Source of the DNA: Rhabdophis nuchalis
Lineage: Eukaryota; Chordata; Lepidosauria; Squamata; Natricidae
Assembly (NCBI GenBank): GCA_039707465.1
Contig: CM077651.1
Span: forward strand, 18,917,519 to 18,981,518
Direction of reading: 5' to 3'
Length of the DNA stretch: 64,000 nt
This document shows, piece after piece, positions 56,026 to 64,000 of this stretch. The notes under the pieces are model-generated. The model was given only the letters and a program-made list of their open reading frames with translations, made no database searches and was not told where the DNA came from. The stretch's first letter is position 1; each line of letters opens with the position of its first letter. A program made the translations under genes and the position numbers.

Positions 56026-56794
56026 GGTTAGACAGATCTCGTGAAAGAGACAAATGTGCCATAAAAGGATAGAATACACTTGTTGAAATGTCTTTGAATA
56101 TTAGTAGCTCAGGTCAGTAGTTATGTTGTTGGCTTGAGCTATGCAGTTATATTTCAAATATACAGCAGTATAATTTTACACACTGCATGTCTATAATATG
56201 TTATTCATGTTACTTCCCCTTTGGTGTTCTTTTTTCCAAGAGACATTAAGTTAGCATAGATAATTTAGTCTGCTTTGATATGACATTTTCTTAAGTGCTG
56301 TTGGCATTTTCTTTTCTCTAACAAAATTAATGGAATAGGGGTCCATTAGTTTAAGTCAATCAAAATGTTAAGTGAATCAATGGACATAAAAAATGGCACT
56401 TCGATTTTAATCGATTTTCTAGAAGATGTAATTAAATAAATATGTGTTGAATGTTTATACACACAACACACATATATCAGATGTTGGATGTTTTTCCCCT
56501 ATTTTCTTCTGTAATTTTAATAATGCTGATTAGTTATTAAAATGTTTTACTATTTTTTACTGATTTCCATAGACCTGTTCTAGGATCTGCCTAGTAATAT
56601 ATTAAAATAGTAAATAGCAAAATAATAAAAGATTATACTAGAATAGTATAATAGTAAAAGATTATACAATTATACAATTCTATAGTAGTGTTAGAATTTA
56701 CACACAGTAAAAAGAACATAGAAAAATCTTTGATTTGTCCCCAATCTCCTTTAACAGCCTCTGACCCATGAATAAACATACAATTCTAGTACTT
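56026..56794. other. no recognisable feature
   Basis: Very AT-rich; nothing nameable. Confidence 0.4.
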
Positions 56795-57037
56795 CACTAG
56801 ATAAAGGGAAATGTTCCCGACTCTAGGGGGCGATGCGCAGCTCCATTTCAAAGCTGAAGAGCCAGCACTGTCCGAAGAAGTCTCCATGGTCATGTGGCCG
56901 GCATGACTAAATGCCAAAGGCTTATGGAACTCTGTTGCCTTCCTACCAAAGGTTGTTCCTATTTTTCTACTTGTATTTTTACATGCTTTCAAACTGCTAG
57001 GTGGCAGAAGCTTAGCCACTGAGCCACCGTGTCCCTT
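56795..57037 (-). mobile_element. Sauria-type SINE, internally deleted head
   Basis: Reverse of the family: 'gttcccgactctagggggcg', 'ggtcatgtggccggcatgac', 'accaaaggttgttcctattt' and 'cttagccactgagccaccgt'. The segment between the B box and 'ctgccacctag' is missing compared with 61-437. Confidence 0.8.
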
Positions 57038-57804
57038 CTAGTACTTCACTAGCTCCATCAAATTTCTTCTAAAACACCAGAAACCCTCATAATAATCTAC
57101 ATTTGGGAAAACTCTTCCTTCCCAGACTTAATACTTCCTCCAGGCAATCACAATCAAAGCTTAGGGCAGGAAACTCAGTCTGCATATCTGAACATCAAAG
57201 CTGACTTTTTATAATATACACCTCCAGTAGTACTTCTCTAATGTTGTAGACTAGCTTCAACCATTGTAGGTGGTTGAAAGACTAAACTCTACTTCTAACA
57301 ACTTCTATTCATAGCCCGGCTCAGAAAATTGGACCAAGTAAATTCTTCTAACAATAGGAACTTTTCACAGTTGTGATTCCCAATGGGTGTGGGGGAAGGT
57401 AGCTGGAGAAGAATTACATTGGCAACTTAGCTGGCAAGAGGGGTTATGAGAGAACTGATGAAGCGTAATGTCTGTGGCAGTGAAAAGTTGGCAAGAAGAA
57501 CAGCAGCTTAAGTCAGAAGTAGAAAATCAGAATCTGGCAGTCCTGAGGTCTGTAGGAAGAATGGCCGCAGTAAAAGGATTTACTTGGTCCAATTTTCTGA
57601 GCCAGGTCACATTGTTGTGTATTGAATAAACATACAATGTGCAATAACCACAAATGGGCAGCTGCTAGAAGCAGAGTAATTTATTCATTCCTTCAACTGC
57701 ATAGAGTGGTTGCATTGAGGATATATGAAGCCTGGGGTAGAAAGATCCTCACTATTATTTTATTATAATATTTATTATTATAATAAATATTATTTTGAGT
57801 GGGT
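57038..57804. other. no recognisable feature
   Basis: Average composition with an AT palindrome at 57755-57795 (TATTATTATAATAAATA type). No coding signal. Confidence 0.4.
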
Positions 57805-58190
57805 CTGGTGTCCTCGGGGTCAATTGAATGGGGCTCCTGGTTCCTGTAGTCTGCAATTTTTTTCTCCTCGTGGAAATCCATTCTTACTTCCACATCATTC
57901 AAAGGGTGTTCATCCCTGTGACCCTGAGGACACAGATAAACCCCCCCAAGGGCTTCAATGACCCTCTAAAAGGATGCAAATGACCAGCTGTCTGCAAGGA
58001 ATATAAATCCTTCCATTTCTCCACCATCCAGTCAGAGCTGAAGAAGCTTCTTGGATGAGAAATGAAATGTCTTCAAAAGAAAGAAAAAACCAAGAACATC
58101 CAGTTCCCTCCTGAAAAAACACCATTGGGACAACCATGACCTGAATGACTGAGAATCTCTACAGACTTTTTGCCATATGTGTGGCAGCAA
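57805..58190 (+). mobile_element. Penelope-like terminal region with hammerhead-like core
   Basis: 'gctgtctgcaaggaatataa' and 'ccatccagtcagagctgaag' precede CTGAAGA-stem-GAAAT at 58038-58067, then 'aacatccagttccctcctga' and 'caaccatgacctgaatgact'. I recognise this order from a frequent vertebrate retroelement end. The stem (AGCTTCT/AGAAAT) is partly decayed. Assignment to Penelope-like elements is inferred from the motif. Confidence 0.45.
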
Positions 58191-58354
58191 AGACTGGTGA
58201 GGCTTGTGGAAGTCAAGACGGAAATGACAAAAACTGGTTTTCGCATAAGAATATTAGCATTCTTAGCACTTTTAAATGGCAACATGGTATTTAGATGAGC
58301 ATCTCTCTCTTTCATGCTCTCTTTCTCCCTTTCTCTGTTTCTCTCTCTTGAATC

Positions 58355-59645
58355 TATATTACAATACAATACAGTACAATAGCAGATTTGGAAGGGACCT
58401 TGGAGGTCTTCTAGTCCAACACCCTGCCTCGGTGGGAAACCCTATACCATTTCAGACAAATAGCTATCCAACATCTTCTTGAAGACTTCCAGTGTTGGGG
58501 CATTCACAACTTCTGGAGGCAAGCTGTTCCACTGATTAATTGTTCTGACTGTTAGGAAATTTCTCTTCAGTTTCAAGTTGCTTCTCTCCTTGATTAGTTT
58601 CCACCCATTGCTTCTTCTTCTTTTTTTTTTTATGAAAAAAGTTTTATTGGGTTTTATAAATTTTTTACAGATAAGGTAAAGGGTAAGTTGTGAAAAGACA
58701 TTTTGAGAACTTTTTCGTCGAGGTCGTTGACTCCCTCCGAGTCTTCATACATAAAATAGATATTTCATTTAACATACATTTGTACTACAAAGTGGAAAGA
58801 AATGCAAATATATCAATGTAATAGGGAAAAAAAACTATGCCAGCAAACGTGTTTAAACATCCAAACAAAATTATAATGTAATAAAACAAAGTCACTTTTG
58901 AGATCTAAGTCTTTTGGCAATTGTATCTTCTTTTCCCTGGCCCCCAGTGGGCGGAGCCGCAGCCGCCTCTGCTCCCCCAGGTTCATCCTCAAGGATTGAG
59001 GAATGTTTTTCAAGAAAGGCTTGCGCCTCTGCAATTGTTTTAATTCTTACTCTTCCCAACTCCCAAAACACCAACATTCCCTCCGACAGCACCCATTGCT
59101 TCTTGTTCTGCCCTCAGGTGCTTTGGAAAATAGTTTGACTCCCTCTTCTTTGTGGCAACCTCTGAGATATTTGAACACTGCTATCATGTCACCCCTAGTC
59201 CTTCTTTTCATTAAACTAGACATACCCAGTTCCTGCAACCGTTCCTCATATGTTTTAGCCTCCAGTCCCCTAATCATCTTGATTGCTCTTCTCTGCACTC
59301 TTTCCAGAGTCTCCACATCTTTTCTACATCTTGGCAACCAAAACTGAATGAATTATTCCAAGTGTGGCCTTATCAAGGCATTATAAAGTGGTATTAACAC
59401 TTCATGTGATCTTGATTATATCCCTCTAATTATGTAGCCTAGAACTGTGTTGGCTTTTTTGGCAGCTGCTGCACACGGCTGGCTCATATTTAAATGGTTG
59501 TCCACTAGGATTCCAAGATCCCTCTCACAGTTGCTACTATTGAGCAAGGTACCACCTATACTGTACCTGTGCATTTCGTTTTTCTTGCCTAAATGTAGAG
59601 CCTTACTTACTATATATGGCAAATAGATCTTGAAAATGTTAAACA
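58355..59645 (-). mobile_element. CR1 LINE RT C-terminus and 3' end, split by an insertion
   Basis: Coding on minus: ALHLGKKNEMHRYSIGGTLL, CERDLGILVDNHLNMS and KKANTVLGYIIRG at 59416-59646, then VETLERVQRRAIKMIRGLEA and GDMIAVFKYLRG at 59120-59337. The 3' end continues at 58355-58617 ('ttggaagggaccttggaggt' on plus). Frame breaks make it non-functional. Confidence 0.85.
58618..59090 (-). mobile_element. L1-like (poly-A) retrocopy inserted in the CR1
   Basis: Bounded by a 15-bp direct repeat CACCCATTGCTTCTT (about 58603-58617 and 59090-59104), with a poly-T at 58619-58632, i.e. a poly-A tail on minus preceded by CCCAATAAAACTT. This is the signature of L1-type target-primed insertion. The minus strand opens a 66-codon frame at its 5' end (GMLVFWELGRVRIKTIAEAQ, AFLEKHSSILEDEPGG, RLRSQK-stop). 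It could be a truncated L1 with the end of its last ORF, or a processed transcript moved by L1. Confidence 0.65.
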
Positions 59646-59654
59646 TCTAATAAA

Positions 59655-59880
59655 GGAGAATATTTGTAGCTGAGGGTTGATATGAGGGGTCCTTGATGCT
59701 CATTGAGCTTGCTTGTTTTCTTGCAGGTGTTTCATGACCAAAACTAGGTAACATCATCAGTGCTGGTCACTAACACTGATGATGTTTCTTGGTTTGGATA
59801 ATGAAATGTCTGCAAGAAAACCAACAAGTACAGAGAGTACCAAGGACCTCTCCTCTTAAGCATCTGTAAAAATCACACAA
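59655..59880. mobile_element. fold-back pair of Penelope-like ends with two hammerhead-like cores
   Basis: A minus copy (59655-59760) and a plus copy (59776-59880) meet head to head. Each has CTGATGAT-stem-GAAA(C/T): minus 59760-59728 with stem GTTACC/GGTCAT, plus 59776-59807. Both continue with 'gcaagaaaaccaacaag' or its minus equivalent and 'gtaccaaggacc'. Confidence 0.5.
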
Positions 59881-60631
59881 AGAAATACAATTGCTTGTAA
59901 ATACTGTATATACACATTTAGTTGACGTTATAAACAATTGAGAAGGCTGGGAAAGAGGAAGAGTCTCCACTCCCATATACCTTATATTTCTTGTAAAAAA
60001 AAATGAAAGAGAAGACCATACAGACAGAAAATAGACCTATCAAGTACCCCATCCCCTTTCCCACTGTCTTTACGTAGCAGAGAAAGCCACAATTTGCTTT
60101 GGGATAAGCATGATGTATTTATTCTCTTTACGTTTTGTAGAATCTGCTGAAAATCCATATCTCTGTCTAGACCATCACATTTTCATCTGTTGAAAAGAAA
60201 AGAAAAGAAAAAAAAAAGCAGAAAGCCAAGTCTCCATTGTATGTCTATCCTACCTTTAGGCATTTTATCCCAGATAAGATGCCTTAATGGTAAATAACAG
60301 ACAATGACCTTTCCTGAAGACTGCCTGCTATTTCATTTCACTGCTTTTATACCTCATTTGCATCTATTGTGTCCTCTCCCCCCTTCTTTAAAAGATCTGA
60401 TATAAATAATCCCTGCCTAACTTCCTGCAAAAGCAGGACAAGCACACAATCAGTTGGCAAGACTTAATTTTCAACACAATCAGCCTTAAAGGGTGGTGTG
60501 ACTTTTGTTGATGCTTTTGCATTTATGTACAACTTTAGCGTAGTTAAAGAGCATCTCCAACATTATTCCATGAGACAATTGTTACACCCACACTGGAATT
60601 GGGAAAGCAATTGTGATTCCTGTGCTATAAT
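59881..60631. other. no recognisable feature
   Basis: Nothing nameable. Confidence 0.4.
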
Positions 60632-60895
60632 CAGAGGTGGGTTTCACATAAGTTTACCATGTGTGGTTTGCCATGTGTGCACATGCTCGCTTCGTCAGGG
60701 TGTGCGCCTTCTGCGCATCTGTGCAGCCTTCCACGTATGCACTTTGCTCACACACGTGGCTTGCATGCTTCCACACAGCTTTGAAAACATGGCTAAATAG
60801 GGCGGCATAGAGTTGGGGTGTGTGGGCTAGCCCACCCTCAGGTCACCACTACCAGTTCGCCTGCACCAGTCCGAACCAGCTGAATACCACCTCTA
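60632..60895 (+). mobile_element. hAT MITE (GGTGG...CCACC family)
   Basis: Ends CAGAGGTGGGTTTC and GAATACCACCTCTA; flanking 8-mers gctataat/gttataat agree at 7 of 8. Confidence 0.8.
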
Positions 60896-61318
60896 GTTAT
60901 AATGACTCCTTTGCCTGTGCTGAACCCAACCAATTCAGGGCAATGGTAAGAATGGAATTAAAAGAAGACAAATCAGCTATCAAAAGGCACATTGCATTGG
61001 CATCCATCAGTCTCAAAGACTATGGTATCATGCTCTGGAAAGAGGTAAAGCTGTAGTGTCCTCTCCAGAGCACAAGGCCTGGGTAGATTAATATAGAGGA
61101 TAGACTGTTATGCAAGCAGCAGATCCCCCTCTCCATATCCCTGAAATTGTCCAATGGAATGGGAGAGCCAATATGATTGGTTCCAGCTGCGTCACAAACA
61201 CAGGAGTTACCAGAACATGGTTGTACACAGTCACGAACTGCTTCCGGCACTCCAGGTCTGGATTTTGCCTCGTGGTTGACTCCTGAAGCCTTTTCCAGTA
61301 GTGGATATAGCCACAAAG
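60896..61318. other. no recognisable feature
   Basis: Nothing nameable; short frames lack similarity to any family I know. Confidence 0.4.
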
Positions 61319-61326
61319 CAGTGGAG

Positions 61327-61515
61327 CAGTGGTGGGTTTCTGCAGGCTCGCACCTACTCGCAAGAGCCGGATGGTGAAATTTAGAGAACCAGTGAGAGGG
61401 GGTTCCACCGGCAGACCAAGAAGTAAGTCTGGCCTGTCGCTGCAAGTAACCCAATGGGAAGGAAAGGAAAGGAAGGCAGAAAGTAAGAAAGGAAAGGAAG
61501 GAAGGAAAGAAAGGA

Positions 61516-61599
<84 letters not shown>

Positions 61600-61776
61600 A
61601 TTTATCATCACAATTGAGCCCAAAATTTTGGTTGCTAAGCAAGAGCGTTGTTAAATGAATTTCACCACATTTTACAAGTTGGCCACTCCCACCCTGTCAC
61701 ATGACTGCCAAGCCACGCCCACAAAATAGGCCACACCTAGAGAGTAGATTCTAAAAAAATTTGAAATCCACCACTG
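61327..61776 (+). mobile_element. hAT MITE with perfect 8-bp duplication and internal (GAAA)n
   Basis: Ends CAGTGGTGGGTTTC and GAAATCCACCACTG; duplication CAGTGGAG (61319-61326, 61777-61784). The interior shares 'attgagcccaaaattttggt' and 'tgctaagcaagagcgttgtt' with the CAGGYAGTCC MITE group and with 34252-34663. Confidence 0.9.
61462..61600. repeat. (GAAA)n microsatellite inside the hAT MITE
   Basis: GGAAA/GGAAG variants then about 22 perfect GAAA units. Confidence 0.95.
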
Positions 61777-61784
61777 CAGTGGAG

Positions 61785-63004
61785 GTTTGTAATCAGAGCT
61801 TCTCTTCTCCTAGAAGATGGTTCTGCTACTTTATCCGTCGTTGGGGTATAAAGTCCTCTTCCACCTTCAAAACCGTTGACCGTCTTCAAAAGGCACATAG
61901 AGATTTTTAAAAAAACAACCACATTTAGACATCATTCAAAAGAGAACTGTTAAAAAACAAAACAAAAAGGCCAGACCACCTCATTGCAAGTAATCCATGC
62001 CCAGATAAACAGGGATTAACACCAGGATTAAAACCAGACCAACAATCAACCACAAATCAAAGGACTACCAACTCACATAAACAAACAGTAAACAATAGGC
62101 TAATCAAGGAACCACTAAAAGAAAACAACACTCCTGCCAACACTGACAGACACAAGACATTGCATAATATGAACAGGGAAAACCCCACTCCCTTCTAACG
62201 CCAAAGAGCTTGGCAGAACTTTCTCTTCTGCACTAACATTACAGTTATCATTTTAAAAATCTGCCAGAATGCTGGACTCAATTTTGCCTCCTTTGAATGG
62301 GTGTGATTCATTTTCGGAGCTCTACTAGTTGAGATTCTTTCAAAGAGAGTTGTCCTAGATAAAAATCTAGGACTATTATTTTTTTTTAGAAACACTGTAT
62401 GGCACATAATGTGCATTTCAATTATTTCATCGTTTTCTAAGACCAAGCAGTTAAATGAAAAGAGGCACGTGGTTCCCATTTATATAAATGGTTGTTCACT
62501 ACAAGAAAGGACAGGTAGAATTGCTCTGTGAGTAAGAAAAGTCTAGAACAGACCTGGTGAACTACTAAGTTATGCATAATAGCTCACCCATGTCTTAATA
62601 ATCTTATTTTTGAAATCTATTTAAAAACTGGAAAGAAAATGTTCCTGAAACATCTGGAAAGTCACAGTTTATGGCTAGAAAGGAGTTTGCATTTGAATCC
62701 CAGTTTTTGGAATGAGGAAGAGGAGAATATTGAATTCTCAACAGCCTTGCAAGTTTTTGTTCAAGGAGTCAAAAAAATGGTTATAAAGATGAAAGCAGCT
62801 TAGTATCCAACATGTAATATGGGAATATTACAATGGTAGAACATACAATGGTATTAGTTTGGTAATAGTGCATATTGATGCTAAACTACTTTCATCAGTA
62901 AATAAAGCTATTAATAGTGAAAATATGTTAATTCATAAATAGGTACAATGGTAAAACAGCTAACTAATAAAAGTAAATAATAGATCTATGTAGAGAGGAA
63001 AAGA
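61785..63004. other. mostly unassigned; AC-rich segment at 61970-62190
   Basis: The segment 'gcccagataaacagggatta' to 'acactcctgccaacactgac' is cytosine/adenine-rich and may be a retroelement piece on minus. I cannot assign it. The rest is AT-rich. Confidence 0.3.
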
Positions 63005-63138
63005 CAAGGGACATTGTGGCTCAGTGGCTAAGATGCTGAGCTTGTCGATCAGAAGGTTTGAAACCATGTAAAAATGCAAGTAGGAAAATAGGGACCACCT
63101 TTGGTGGGAAAATGTTGCGTGCACCTTCGGTGTTTAGT
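63005..63138 (+). mobile_element. Sauria-type SINE, shortened
   Basis: Head 'gtggctcagtggctaagatg' and 'ctgagcttgtcgatcagaag', then a jump to 'atgcaagtaggaaaataggg' and 'accacctttggtgggaaaat', ending at 'ggtgtttagtca'. Lacks the middle and the tail. Confidence 0.8.
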
Positions 63139-63300
63139 CAAGAAAAGAAAGGAAGAAAGAAAAAGAAAACGTCAAAGTTAAGTGGCTCTAATTAAACTAA
63201 AATAAATCTTCATAGACCAAGCTATGCTATCCAGATTTTTTATTTATATTCTGTGATACAATATCACTTGTAAGAAATTCTAGAGTATTTGCTTATATTC
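63139..63300. other. no recognisable feature
   Basis: Includes a short GAAAG run near 63142-63168. Confidence 0.4.
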
Positions 63301-63420
63301 TTTTTTTAAAATATTTTTTATTGGTTTTAAAACATTTATGGGGAAAAGGTAAAAGGGTACATAGAAAATGTTGGTAGCTCCCATGTTAGTAGTAGAAATC
63401 CCTCCAGATCTCACAGTTTT
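63301..63420 (-). mobile_element. possible L1-like 3' end
   Basis: On plus, a T run then 'tattttttattggttttaaa' and 'ggggaaaaggtaaaagggta' resembles the poly-A end and 3' UTR of the 58618-59090 insertion ('gttttattgggttttataaa', 'aaggtaaagggtaagtt'). Confidence 0.45.
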
Positions 63421-63431
63421 ACAATTTTAAA

Positions 63432-63920
63432 AATAAATAAATTATTTATTTATTTATTTGGATTTATTGACTGCCGACTGACTTCTCTCTGAAAAGACTC
63501 GGGGCGGTGCACAGGAATTTAAACACATATACATATAACAAATTATAAATAATTAAAACTAAATTAAATGTTTTACCCTGTGTTAAAAAGTACCTTATTT
63601 AAATTTATATCATAAAAACCCAATTGGTAATATTTACTAAAACTAGGCTGGTATGGTAGGTTAGACCAGGCCGGCCTGCTGGAAAAGATGGGTCTTTAAT
63701 TGTTGACGGAAGGAGCGGAGGTCCGTGATAGATCTAAGTTCGGGGGGTAGGTCATTCCAGAGGGTTGGGCCCACCACAGAGAAGGCCCTTCCCCTGGATG
63801 CCGCCTTTTGGCATTGCCAGGTGGACGGCACCCGGAGAAGTCCCTCTCTGTGTGAGCAAATCGGTCGAAGGGATGTGTGGGGTAGGATACGATCACGCAG
63901 ATAGCTAGGACCTGTGCCAT
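63432..63920 (-). mobile_element. L2 LINE 3' end, tail-B type
   Basis: Minus strand coding YLRDRILPHTSLRPICSHREG-like (shifted), FSVVGPTLWNDLPPELRSIT-like and HLFQQAGL-like remains, then 'gcaccgccccgagtc' and an AAATAAAT tail at 63432-63460. Frameshifts present. Confidence 0.8.
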
Positions 63921-64000
63921 ATAAAAGATAAGCATATACAGAGTTCTTACTTTATATCAACCGTATGTTCAATCATCTCTTTCTTTGCCACTTTCTACTA

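Overview
The window looks like intergenic or deep intronic DNA of a squamate reptile, most likely a snake. Evidence: Sauria-type SINEs with a RTE/BovB-like tail, decayed CR1 and L2-clade LINEs, palindromic hAT and mariner-like MITEs, Penelope-like ends, and a 1.07-kb GATA/GATG/GACA array resembling the snake Bkm satellite. I could not support any host protein-coding gene, tRNA, rRNA or other RNA gene in these 64 kb. The only long ORF with recognisable domains is a LINE endonuclease/reverse transcriptase of 1007 codons on the minus strand (46844-49867).

Layout. 1-10 kb: a Sauria SINE, a palindromic TTAA-flanked DNA element that seems to have captured adenylate kinase 2 exon 1, several L2 3' ends, an inverted pair of segments bordered by (GGAA)n, a solo LTR holding an L2 insertion, a mariner-type MITE, a hAT MITE and a decayed LINE RT end. 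10-20 kb: two clusters of one tRNA-like SINE family in direct and inverted arrangement beside (TCTA)n tracts, a second solo LTR, a CR1 end, and a Penelope-like fragment with a hammerhead-like core. 20-35 kb: short perfect palindromic hAT MITEs, a nested MITE/LTR/L2 locus at 21.7-23.0 kb, long polypyrimidine and polypurine tracts, and more L2, hAT and mariner-type copies. 35-44 kb: SINEs, the Bkm-like array, a third solo LTR with a 71-bp L2 insertion, a (GAA)n tract, and CR1 pieces. 44-50 kb: L2 copies including the intact ORF. 50-64 kb: hAT and mariner-type MITEs nested in a CR1, a CR1 with an L1-like insertion bounded by a 15-bp target duplication, Penelope-like ends including a fold-back pair, a hAT MITE with a perfect 8-bp target duplication, and L2, L1-like and SINE fragments at the end.

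The elements do not form a pathway; they record successive transposition. LINEs appear to have mobilised the SINEs (inferred from shared tails), hAT and mariner transposases supplied in trans would have moved the MITEs, and the tails and interiors of several elements carry microsatellites. The observations most worth following are the captured AK2 exon, a ZNF143-like motif inside a palindromic hAT MITE family, hammerhead-like folds at four Penelope-like loci, and the Bkm-like array.
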